Source: Crotalaria pallida
Taxonomy: Eukaryota > Streptophyta > Magnoliopsida > Fabales > Fabaceae
Assembly: GCA_037953625.1 (NCBI GenBank)
Contig: CM075649.1
Location: 106,025,290-106,089,289 of the forward strand
Direction of reading: 5' to 3'
Length of the DNA: 64,000 bases
Shown: positions 51,197-62,760 of the stretch, piece after piece
Numbering within the stretch: position 1 is the stretch's first letter
How the letters are laid out: each line of letters starts with the position of its first letter
Program-made: the position numbers and the translations under genes
The notes under the pieces: generated by a model
What the model was told of the DNA's origin: nothing
Databases searched by the model: none
What the model saw: only the letters and a program-made list of their open reading frames with translations

Positions 51197-53534
51197 CATG
51201 AGTCCTTGGAGGTTCTAACAAGTGTAGAATGGTTAAGTGAGTATTCTTAAGGCTTAGAATGGTCTATGAATGTGTATTAGGACTTATAAGAACCATTATA
51301 ATGATCCTAAACAATGCTTGAGTCCCCAAGGGACATAAAGGGTGTAGCATGAGTCCTTGGAGGTTCTATCAAGTGTAGAATGGTTAAGAGAGTATTCTAA
51401 ATTCTTAGAATGGTCTATGAATGTGTATTAGGATTTATAAGAACCATTATAATGATCCTAAACAATGCTTGAGTCCCCAAGGGACATAAAGGGTGTAGCA
51501 TGAGTCCTTGGAGGTTCTATCAAGTGTAGAATGGTTAAGAGAGTATTCTAAATTCTTAGAATGGTCTATGAATGTGTATTAGGACTTATACGAACCATTA
51601 GAATGATCCTAAACAATGCTTAAGTCCCCAAGGGACGTAGAAGGGTGTAGCATGAGTCCTTGGAGGTTCTAACAAGTGTAGAATGGTTAAGAGAGTATTC
51701 TAAAGGCTTAGAATGGTCTAGGAATGTGTATTATGACTTATAAGAACCATTAGAAAGATCCTAAACAATGCTTGAGTCCCCAAGGGACGTAGAGGGTGTA
51801 GCATGAGTCCTTGGAGGTTCTAACAAGTGTAGAATGGTTAAGTGAGTATTCTAAAGGCTTAGAATGGTCTAGGAATATGTATTATAACTTATAAGAACCA
51901 TTGGAAAGATCCTAAACAATGCTTGAGTCCCCAAGGGACGTAGAGGGTGTAGCATGAGTCCTTGGAGGTTCTAACAAGTGTAGAATGGTTAAGTGAGTAT
52001 TCTAAAGGCTTAGAATGGTCTATGAATGTGTATTAGGACTTATAAGAACCATTATAATGATCCTAAACAATGCTTGAGTTCCCAAGGGACATAAAGGGTG
52101 TAGCATGAGTCCTTGGAGGTTCTATCAAGTGTAGACTGGTTAAGAGAGTATTCTAAATTCTTAGAATGGTCTATGAATGTGTATTAGGACTTATAAGAAC
52201 CATTATAATGATCCTAAACAATGCTTGAGTCCCCAAGGGACATAAAGGGTGTAGCATGAGTCCTTGGAGGTTCTATCAGGTGTAGAATGGTTAAGAGAGT
52301 ATTCTAAATTCTTAGAATGGTCTGTGAATGTGTATTAGGACTTATACGAACCATTAGAATGATCCTAAACAATGCTTGAGTCCTCAAGGGACATAGAGGG
52401 TGTAGCATGAGTCCTTGGAAGTTCTAACCGGTGTAGAATGGTTAAGAGAGTATTCTAAAGGCTTAGCATGGTCTAGGAATGTGTATTAGGACTTATAATA
52501 ACCATTAGAATGATCCTAAACATTGCATGGTACCCCAAGGGACGTAGAAGGGTGTAGCATGAGTCCTTGGAGGTTCTAACAAGTGTAGAATGGTTAAGAG
52601 AGTATTCTAAAGGCTTAGAATGGTCTAGGAATATGTATTATGACTTATAAGAACCATTGGAAAGATCCTAAACAATGCTTGAGTCCCCAAGGGACGTAGA
52701 GGGTGTAGCATGAGTCCTTGGAGGTTCTAACAAGTGTAGAGTGGTTAAGTGAGTATTCTAAAGGCTTAGAATGGTCTAGGAATGTGTATTAGGACTTATA
52801 AGAACCATTAGAATGATCCTAAACAATGCTTGAGTCCCCATGGGACATAAAGGGTGTAGCATGAGTCCTTGGAGGTTCTATCAAGTGTAGAATGGTTAAG
52901 AGAGTATTCTAAAGGCTTAGAATGGTCTATGAATGTGTATTAGGACTTATAAGAACCATTATAATGATCCTAAACAATGCTTGAGTCCCCAAGGGACATA
53001 AAGGGTGTAGCATGAGTCCTTGGTGGTTCTATCAAGTGTAGAATGGTTAAGAGAGTATTCTAAATTCTTAGAATGGTCTATGAATGTGTATTAGGACTTA
53101 TACGAACCATTAGAATGATCCTAAACAATGCTTGAGTCCCCAAGGGACGTAGAAGGGTGTAGCATGAGTCCTTGGAGGTTCTAACAAGTGTAGAATGGTT
53201 AAGAGAGTATTCTAAAGGCTTAGAATGGTCTAGGAATGTGTATTATGACTTATAAGAACCATTAGAAAGATCCTAAACAATGCTTGAGTCCCCAAGGGAC
53301 GTAGAGGGTGTAGCATGAGTCCTTGGAGGTTCTAACAAGTGTAGAATGGTTAAGTGAGTATTCTAAAGGCTTAGAATGGTCTAGGAATATGTATTATAAC
53401 TTATAAGAACCATTGGAAAGATCCTAAACAATGCTTGAGTCCCCAAGGGACGTAGAGGGTGTAGCATGAGTCCTTGGAGGTTCTAACAAGTGTAGAATGG
53501 TTAAGTGAGTATTCTAAAGGCTTAGGATGGTCTA

Positions 53535-54900
53535 GGAATGTGTATTATGACTTATAATAACCATTAGAATGATCCTGAACATTGCTTGATTCCCCAAGGG
53601 AGGTAGAGATTGTAGCATGAGTCCTTGGAGGTTCTATCAAGTGTAGAATGGTTAAGAGAGTATTCTAAAGTCTTAGAATGGTCTAGGAATGTGTATTAGG
53701 ACTTATAATAACCATTAGAATGATCCTAAACATTGCTTGAGTCCCCAAGGGACGTAGAGGGTCTTGCATGAGTCCTTGGAGGTTCTAACAAGTGTAGAAT
53801 GGTTAAGAGAGTATTCTAAAGGCTTAGAATGGTCTAGGAATGTGTATTAGGACTTATAAGAACCATTAGAATGATCCTAAACAATGCTTGAGTCCCCAAG
53901 GGACATAAAGGGTGTAGCATGAGTCCTTGGAGGTTCTATCAAGTGTAGAATGGTTAAGAGAGTATTCTAAATTCTTAGAATGGTCTATGAATGTGTATTA
54001 GGACTTATACGAACCATTAGAATGATCCTAAACAATGCTTGAGTCCCCAAGGGACATAGAGGGTGTAGCATGAGTCCTTGGAGGTTCTAACCGGTGTAGA
54101 ATGGTTAAGAGAGTATTCTAAAGGCTTAGCATGGTCTAGGAATGTGTATTAGGATGTATAATAACCATTAGAATGTCCTAAACATTGCATGGTACCCCAA
54201 GGGACGTAGAAGGGTGTAGCATGAGTCCTTGGAGGTTCTAACAAGTGTAGAATGGTTAAGAGAGTATTCTAAAGGCTTAGAATGGTCTAGGAATGTGTAT
54301 TATGACTTATAAGAACCATTAGAATGATCCTAAACAATGCTTGAGTCCCCAAGGGACATAGAGGGTGTAGCATGAGTCCTTGGAGGTTCTAACAAGAGTA
54401 GAATGGTTAAGTGAGTATTCTAAAGGCTTAGAATGGTCTAGGAATGTGTATTAGGACTTATAAGAACCATTAGAATGATCCTAAACAATGCTTGAGTCCC
54501 CATGGGACATAAAGGGTGTAGCATGAGTCCTTGGAGGTTCTATCAAGTGTAGAATGGTTAAGAGAGTATTCTAAATTCTTAGAATGGTCTATGAATGTGT
54601 ATTAGGACTTATACGAACCATTAGAATGATCCTAAACAATGCTTGAGTCCCCAAGGGACGTAGAAGGGTGTAGCATGAGTCCTTGGAGGTTCTAACAAGT
54701 GTAGAATGGTTAAGAGAGTATTCTAAAGGCTTAGAATGGTCTAGGAATGTGTATTATGACTTATAAGAACCATTAGAAAGATCCTAAACAATGCTTGAGT
54801 CCCCAAGGGACGTAGAGGGTGTAGCATGAGTCCTTGGAGGTTCTAACAAGTGTAGAATGGTTAAGTGAGTATTCTAAAGGCTTAGAATGGTCTAGGAATG
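53535..54900 (+). repeat. Long-range repeat, left copy (9226-bp offset)
   Basis: This segment contains CTTGATTCCCC with GAGATTGTAG (53585), CTAAAGTCTT (53665), GGGTCTTGCATG (53761), ACCGGTG (54091) and GGTACC (54187-54195), in that order. All recur in the same order 9226 bp downstream, starting about 62.76 kb. It resembles an F-type unit followed by consensus, M and K units. Small differences (AGGATGTATA here, AGGACTTATA there; AACAAGAGTAG here only) show that the copies have begun to diverge. Confidence 0.8.
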
Positions 54901-54990
54901 TGTATTAGGACTTATCAGAACCATTAGAATGATTCTAAACAATGCTTGAGGCCCCATGGGACATAAAGGGTGTAGCATGAGTCCTTGGAG
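54840..54990 (+). repeat. Monomer subfamily P, CCATGGGAC form (approximate copy)
   Basis: It has GTTAAGTGAG with GGTCTAGGAATG (an A start with a consensus middle), then GAG(T/G)CCCCATGGGACATAAAGGG. The GAGGCCCCATGGG sub-variant sits at 54951, 57371, 59791 and 62061, with steps of 2420, 2420 and 2270 bp, and is paired with TTATCAGAACC. The other form, GAGTCCCCATGGG, is seen near 47.39, 49.51, 52.83, 54.50 and 56.16 kb. The exact monomer edges given are approximate. Confidence 0.7.
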
Positions 54991-55574
54991 GTTCTATCAA
55001 GTGTAGAATGGTTAAGAGAGTATTCTAAAGGCTTAGAATGGTCTATGAATGTGTATTAGGACTTATAAGAACCATTATAATGATCCTAAACAATGCTTGA
55101 GTCCCCAAGGGACATAAAGGATGTAGCATGAGTCCATGGAGGTTCTATCAAGTGTAGAATGGTTAAGAGAGTATTATAAATTCTTAGAATGGTCTATGAA
55201 TGTGTATTAGGACTTATACGAACCATTAGAATGATCCTAAACAATGCTTGAGTCCCCAAGGGACGTAGAAGGGTGTAGCATGAGTCCTTGGAGGTTCTAA
55301 CAAGTGTAGAATGGTTAAGAGAGTATTCTAAAGGCTTAGAATGGTCTAGGAATGTGTAATATGACTTAAAAGAACCATTAGAAAGATCCTAAACAATGCT
55401 TGAGTCCCCAAGGGACGTAGAGGGTGTAGCATGAGTCCTTGGAGGTTCTAAAAAGTGTAGAATGGTTAAGTGAGTATTCTAAAGGCTTAGAATGGTCTAG
55501 GAATGTGTATTATGACTTATAATAACCATTAGAATGATCCTAAATATTGCTTGAGTCCCCAAGGGACGTAGAGG

Positions 55575-55730
55575 GTGGAGCATGAGTCCTTGGAGGTTCT
55601 AACACGTGTAGAATGGTTAAGAGAGTATTCTAAAGGCTTAGAATGCTCTAGGAATGTGTATTAGGACTTATAGGAACCATTAGAATGATCCTAAAGAATG
55701 CTTGAGTCCCCAAGGGACGTAGAAGGGTGT
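55575..55730 (+). repeat. Monomer subfamily Q, ACACGTG form (approximate copy)
   Basis: Q has AACACGTGTAG, GAATGCTCTAGG (as in D), TTATAGGAACC and CCTAAAGAATGC, followed by a 152-bp-type junction. Copies occur near 55.6, 58.0, 60.13, 61.04 and (partly) 62.72 kb. Some are preceded by the junction GGGTGGAGCATG (55574, 60111, 61019) and others by GGGTGTAGCATG. The D-like middle is the only trace of subfamily D in this domain. Confidence 0.7.
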
Positions 55731-58700
55731 AGCATGAGTCCTTGGAGGTTCTATCAAGTGTAGAATGGTTAAGAGAGTATTCTAAAGGCTTAGAATGGTC
55801 TATGAATGTGTATTAGGACTTATAAGAACCATTAGAATGATCCTAAACAATGCTTGAGTCCCCAAGAGACATAAAGGGCGGAGCATGAGTCCTTGGAGGT
55901 TCTATCAAGTGTAGAATGGTTAAGAGAGTATTCTAAATTCTTAGAATGGTCTATGAATGTGTATTAGGACTTATACAAACCATTAGAATGATCCTAAACA
56001 ATGCTTGAGTCCCCAAGGGACGTAGAAGGGTGTAGCATGAGTCCTTGGAGGTTCTAACAAGTGTAGAATGGTTAAGTGAGTATTCTAAAGGCTTAGAATG
56101 GTCTAGGAATGTGTATTAGGACTTATAAGAACCATTAGAATGATCCTAAACAATGCTTGAGTCCCCATGGGACATAAAGGGTGTAGCATGAGTCCTTGGA
56201 GGTTCTATCAAGTGTAGAATGGTTAAGAGAGTATTCTAAAGGCTTAGAATGGTCTATGAATGTGTATTAGGACTTATAAGAACCATTATAATGATCCTAA
56301 ACAATGCTTGAGTCCCCAAGGGACATAAAGGGTGTAGCATGAGTCCTTGGTGGTTCTATCAAGTGTAGAATGGTTAAGAGAGTATTCTAAATTCTTAGAA
56401 TGGTCTATGAATGTGTATTAGGACTTATACGAACCATTAGAATGATCCTAAACAATGCTTGAGTCCCCAAGGGACATAGAGGGTGTAGCATGAGTCCTTG
56501 GAGGTTCTAACCGGTGTAGAATGGTTAAGAGAGTATTCTAAAGGCTTAGCATGGTCTAGGAATGTGTATTAGGATGTATAATAACCATTAGAATGTCCTA
56601 AACATTGCATGGTACCCCAAGGGACGTAGAAGGGTGTAGCATGAGTCCTTGGAGGTTCTAACAAGTGTAGAATGGTTAAGAGAGTATTCTAAAGGCTTAG
56701 AATGGTCTAGGAATGTGTATAATGACTTATAAGAACCATTAGAATGATCCTAAACAATGCTTGAGTCCCCAAGGGACATAGAGGGTGTAGCATGAGTCCT
56801 TGGAGGTTCTAACAAGTGTAGAATGGTTAAGTGAGTATTCTAAAGGCTTAGAATGGTCTAGGAATGTGTATTAGGACTTATAAGAACCATTAGAATGATC
56901 CTAAACAATGCTTGAGTCCCCATGGGACATAAAGGGTGTAGCATGAGTCCTTGGAGGTTCTATCAAGTGTAGAATGGTTAAGAGAGTATTCTAAATTCTT
57001 AGAATGGTCTATGAATGTGTATTAGGACTTATACGAACCATTAGAATGATCCTAAACAATGCTTGAGTCCCCAAGGGACGTAGAAGGGTGTAGCATGAGT
57101 CCTTGGAGGTTCTAACAAGTGTAGAATGGTTAAGAGAGTATTCTAAAGGCTTAGAATGGTCTAGGAATGTGTAATATGACTTAAAAGAACCATTAGAAAG
57201 ATCCTAAACAATGCTTGAGTCCCCAAGGGACGTAGAGGGTGTAGCATGAGTCCTTGGAGGTTCTAACAAGTGTAGAATGGTTAAGTGAGTATTCTAAAGG
57301 CTTAGAATGGTCTAGGAATGTGTATTAGGACTTATCAGAACCATTAGAATGATCCTAAACAATGCTTGAGGCCCCATGGGACATAAAGGGTGTAGCATGA
57401 GTCCTTGGAGGTTCTATCAAGTGTAGAATGGTTAAGAGAGTATTCTAAAGGCTTAGAATGGTCTATGAATGTGTATTAGGTCTTATAAGAACCATTATAA
57501 TGATCCTAAACAATGCTTGAGTCCCCAAGGGACATAAAGGATGTAGCATGAGTCCATGGAGGTTCTATCAAGTGTAGAATGGTTAAGAGAGTATTATAAA
57601 TTCTTAGAATGGTCTATGAATGTGTATTAGGACTTATACGAACCATTAGAATGATCCTAAACAATGCTTGAGTCCCCAAGGGACGTAGAAGGGTGTAGCA
57701 TGAGTCCTTGGAGGTTCTAACAAGTGTAGAATGGTTAAGAGAGTATTCTAAAGGCTTAGAATGGTCTAGGAATGTGTAATATGACTTAAAAGAACCATTA
57801 GAAAGATCCTAAACAATGCTTGAGTCCCCAAGGGACGTAGAGGGTGTAGCATGAGTCCTTGGAGGTTCTAAAAAGTGTAGAATGGTTAAGTGAGTATTCT
57901 AAAGGCTTAGAATGGTCTAGGAATGTGTATTATGACTTATAATAACCATTAGAATGATCCTAAATATTGCTTGAGTCCCCAAGGGACGTAGAGGGTGTAG
58001 CATGAGTCCTTGGAGGTTCTAACACGTGTAGAATGGTTAAGAGAGTATTCTAAAGGCTTAGAATGCTCTAGGAATGTGTATTAGGACTTATAGGAACCAT
58101 TAGAATGATCCTAAAGAATGCTTGAGTCCCCAAGGGACGTAGAAGGGTGTAGCATGAGTCCTTGGAGGTTCTATCAAGTGTAGAATGGTTAAGAGAGTAT
58201 TCTAAAGGCTTAGAATGGTCTATGAATGTGTATTAGGACTTATAAGAACCATTAGAATGATCCTAAACAATGCTTGAGTCCCCAAGAGACATAAAGGGCG
58301 TAGCATGAGTCCTTGGAGGTTATATCAAGTGTAGAATGGTTAAGAGAGTATTCTAAATTCTTAGAATGGTCTATGAATGTGTATTAGGACTTATACGAAC
58401 CATTAGAATGATCCTAAACAATGCTTGAGTCCCCAAGGGACGTAGAAGGGTGTAGCATGAGTCCTTGGAGGTTCTAACAAGTGTAGAATGGTTAAGTGAG
58501 TATTCTAAAGGCTTAGAATGGTCTAGGAATGTGTATTAGGACTTATAAGAACCATTAGAATGATCCTAAACAATGCTTGAGTCCCCATGGGACATAAAGG
58601 GTGTAGCATGAGTCCTTGGAGGTTCTATCAAGTGTAGAATGGTTAAGAGAGTATTCTAAAGGCTTAGAATGGTCTATGAATGTGTATTAGGACTTATAAG

Positions 58701-60110
58701 AACCATTATAATGATCCTAAACAATGCTTGAGTCCCCAAGGGACATAAAGGGTGTAGCATGAGTCCTTGGTGGTTCTATCAAGTGTAGAATGGTTAAGAG
58801 AGTATTCTAAATTCTTAGAATGGTCTATGAATGTGTATTAGGACTTATACGAACCATTAGAATGATCCTAAACAATGCTTGAGTCCCCAAGGGACATAGA
58901 GGGTGTAGCATGAGTCCTTGGAGGTTCTAACCGGTGTAGAATGGTTAAGAGAGTATTCTAAAGGCTTAGCATGGTCTAGGAATGTGTATTAGGATGTATA
59001 ATAACCATTAGAATGTCCTAAACATTGCATGGTACCCCAAGGGACGTAGAAGGGTGTAGCATGAGTCCTTGGAGGTTCTAACAAGTGTAGAATGGTTAAG
59101 AGAGTATTCTAAAGGCTTAGAATGGTCTAGGAATGTGTATTATGACTTATAAGAACCATTAGAATGATCCTAAACAATGCTTGAGTCCCCAAGGGACATA
59201 GAGGGTGTAGCATGAGTCCTTGGAGGTTCTAACAAGTGTAGAATGGTTAAGTGAGTATTCTAAAGGCTTAGAATGGTCTAGGAATGTGTATTAGGACTTA
59301 TAAGAACCATTAGAATGATCCTAAACAATGCTTGAGTCCCCATGGGACATAAAGGGTGTAGCATGAGTCCTTGGAGGTTTTATCAAGTGTAGAATGGTTA
59401 AGAGAGTATTCTAAATTCTTAGAATGGTCTATGAATGTGTATTAGGACTTATACGAACCATTAGAATGATCCTAAACAATGCTTGAGTCCCCAAGGGACG
59501 TAGAACGGTGTAGCATGAGTCCTTGGAGGTTCTAACAAGTGTAGAATGGTTAAGAGAGTATTCTAAAGGCTTAGAATGGTCTAGGAATGTGTATTATGAC
59601 TTATAAGAACCATTAGAAAGATCCTAAACAATGCTTGAGTCCCCAAGGGACGTAGAGGGTGTAGCATGAGTCCTTGGAGGTTCTAACAAGTGTAGAATGG
59701 TTAAGTGAGTATTCTAAAGGCTTAGAATGGTCTAGGAATGTGTATTAGGACTTATCAGAACCATTAGAATGATCCTAAACAATGCTTGAGGCCCCATGGG
59801 ACATAAAGGGTGTAGCATGAGTCCTTGGAGGTTCTATCAAGTGTAGAATGGTTAAGAGAGTATTCTAAAGGCTTAGAATGGTCTATGAATGTGTATTAGG
59901 ACTTATAAGAACCATTATAATGATCCTAAACAATGCTTGAGTCCCCAAGGGACATAAAGGGTGTAGCATGAGTCCTTGGTGGTTCTATCAAGTGTAGAAT
60001 GGTTAAGAGAGTATTCTAAATTCTTAGAATGGTCTATGAATGTGTATTAGGACTTATACGAACCATTAGAATGATCCTAAACAATGCTTGAGTCCCCAAG
60101 GGACGTAGAG

Positions 60111-61927
60111 GGTGGAGCATGAGTCCTTGGAGGTTCTAACACGTGTAGAATGGTTAAGAGAGTATTCTAAAGGCTTAGAATGCTCTAGGAATGTGTATTA
60201 GGACTTATAGGAACCATTAGAATGATCCTAAAGAATGCTTGAGTCCCCAAGGGACGTAGAAGGGTGTAGCATGAGTCCTTGGAGGTTCTATCAAGTGTAG
60301 AATGGTTAAGAGAGTATTCTAAAGGCTTAGAATGGTCTATGAATGTGTATTAGGACTTATAAGAACCATTAGAATGATCCTAAACAATGCTTGAGTCCCC
60401 AAGAGACATAAAGGGCGGAGCATGAGTCCTTGGAGGTTCTATCAAGTGTAGAATGGTTAAGAGAGTATTCTAAATTCTTAGAATGGTCTATGAATGTGTA
60501 TTAGGACTTATACAAACCATTAGAATGATCCTAAACAATGCTTGAGTCCCCAAGGGACGTAGAAGGGTGTAGCATGAGTCCTTGGAGGTTCTAACAAGTG
60601 TAGAATGGTTAAGTGAGTATTCTAAAGGCTTAGAATGGTCTAGGAATGTGTATTAGGACTTATAAGAACCATTAGAATGATCCTAAACAATGCTTGAGTC
60701 CCCATGGGACATAAAGGGTGTAGCATGAGTCCTTGGAGGTTCTATCAAGTGTAGAATGGTTAAGAGAGTATTCTAAAGGCTTAGAATGGTCTATGAATGT
60801 GTATTAGGACTTATAAGAACCATTATAATGATCCTAAACAATGCTTGAGTCCCCAAGGGACATAAAGGGTGTAGCATGAGTCCTTGGTGGTTCTATCAAG
60901 TGTAGAATGGTTAAGAGAGTATTCTAAATTCTTAGAATGGTCTATGAATGTGTATTAGGACTTATACGAACCATTAGAATGATCCTAAACAATGCTTGAG
61001 TCCCCAAGGGACGTAGAGGGTGGAGCATGAGTCCTTGGAGGTTCTAACACGTGTAGAATGGTTAAGAGAGTATTCTAAAGGCTTAGAATGCTCTAGGAAT
61101 GTGTATTAGGACTTATAGGAACCATTAGAATGATCCTAAAGAATGCTTGAGTCCCCAAGGGACGTAGAAGGGTGTAGCATGAGTCCTTGGAGGTTCTATC
61201 AAGTGTAGAATGGTTAAGAGAGTATTCTAAAGGCTTAGAATGGTCTATGAATGTGTATTAGGACTTATAAGAACCATTAGAATGATCCTAAACAATGCTT
61301 GAGTCCCCAAGAGACATAAAGGGCGGAGCATGAGTCCTTGGAGGTTCTATCAAGTGTAGAATGGTTAAGAGAGTATTCTAAATTCTTAGAATGGTCTATG
61401 AATGTGTATTAGGACTTATACAAACCATTAGAATGATCCTAAACAATGCTTGAGTCCCCAAGGGACGTAGAAGGGTGTAGCATGAGTCCTTGGAGGTTCT
61501 AACAAGTGTAGAATGGTTAAGTGAGTATTCTAAAGGCTTAGAATGGTCTAGGAATGTGTATTAGGACTTATAAGAACCATTAGAATGATCCTAAACAATG
61601 CTTGAGTCCCCATGGGACATAAAGGGTGTAGCATGAGTCCTTGGAGGTTCTATCAAGTGTAGAATGGTTAAGAGAGTATTCTAAATTCTTAGAATGGTCT
61701 ATGAATGTGTATTAGGACTTATACGAACCATTAGAATGATCCTAAACAATGCTTGAGTCCCCAAGGGACGTAGAAGGGTGTAGCATGAGTCCTTGGAGGT
61801 TCTAACAAGTGTAGAATGGTTAAGAGAGTATTCTAAAGGCTTAGAATGGTCTAGGAATGTGTATTATGACTTATAAGAACCATTAGAAAGATCCTAAACA
61901 ATGCTTGAGTCCCCAAGGGACGTAGAG
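60111..61927 (+). repeat. Six-monomer duplication within the third HOR copy, 908 bp
   Basis: GGTGGAGCATG at 60111 recurs at 61019, and GGGCGGAGCATG at 60413 recurs at 61321; both steps are 908 bp (6 x 151 plus 2). The block runs Q, consensus-like, M, P and two further units. It expands the third 2420-type HOR, so the K marker gap here is 4386 bp (59027 to 63413). The second copy changes composition after about 61.7 kb. Confidence 0.83.
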
Positions 61928-62760
61928 GGTGTAGCATGAGTCCTTGGAGGTTCTAACAAGTGTAGAATGGTTAAGTGAGTATTCTAAAGGCTTAGAATGG
62001 TCTAGGAATGTGTATTAGGACTTATCAGAACCATTAGAATGATCCTAAACAATGCTTGAGGCCCCATGGGACATAAAGGGTGTAGCATGAGTCCTTGGAG
62101 GTTCTATCAAGTGTAGAATGGTTAAGAGAGTATTCTAAAGGCTTAGAATGGTCTATGAATGTGTATTAGGACTTATAAGAACCATTATAATGATCCTAAA
62201 CAATGCTTGAGTCCCCAAGGGACATAAAGGATGTAGCATGAGTCCATGGAGGTTCTATCAAGTGTAGAATGGTTAAGAGAGTATTATAAATTCTTAGAAT
62301 GGTCTATGAATGTGTATTAGGACTTATACGAACCATTAGAATGATCCTAAACAATGCTTGAGTCCCCAAGGGACGTAGAAGGGTGTAGCATGAGTCCTTG
62401 GAGGTTCTAACAAGTGTAGAATGGTTAAGAGAGTATTCTAAAGGCTTAGAATGGTCTAGGAATGTGTAATATGACTTAAAAGAACCATTAGAAAGATCCT
62501 AAACAATGCTTGAGTCCCCAAGGGACGTAGAGGGTGTAGCATGAGTCCTTGGAGGTTCTAAAAAGTGTAGAATGGTTAAGTGAGTATTCTAAAGGCTTAG
62601 AATGGTCTAGGAATGTGTATTATGACTTATAATAACCATTAGAATGATCCTAAATATTGCTTGAGTCCCCAAGGGACGTAGAGGGTGTAGCATGAGTCCT
62701 TGGAGGTTCTAACACGTGTAGAATGGTTAAGAGAGTATTCTAAAGGCTTAGAATGCTCTA

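Larger units (their letters stand above)
49199..54187 (+). repeat. 11-monomer HOR, three copies of about 1663 bp
   Basis: GCATGGTACC of the K unit lies at 49199, 50862, 52525 and 54187, giving steps of 1663, 1663 and 1662 bp (11 monomers including two 152-bp units). The K units starting near 50743 and 52406 share CTTGGAAGTTC, at 50751 and 52414, again 1663 bp apart. The third copy differs in composition and has a 1-bp deletion GAATGTCC, which accounts for the 1662-bp step. Confidence 0.83.
54187..59027 (+). repeat. 16-monomer HOR, two tandem copies of 2420 bp
   Basis: Three independent markers give exactly the same 2420-bp step: GCATGGTACC at 54187, 56607 and 59027; AGGATGTATA at 54151, 56571 and 58991; and GAGGCCCCATGGG at 54951, 57371 and 59791. 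2420 is 16 x 151 plus 4. AGGATGTATA and GAATGTCC are private to these copies (GAATGTCC also recurs at 63.4 kb). By eye the copies are almost identical over long stretches. This is the most regular long HOR in the window. A third, rearranged copy follows to about 61.4 kb. Confidence 0.88.
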
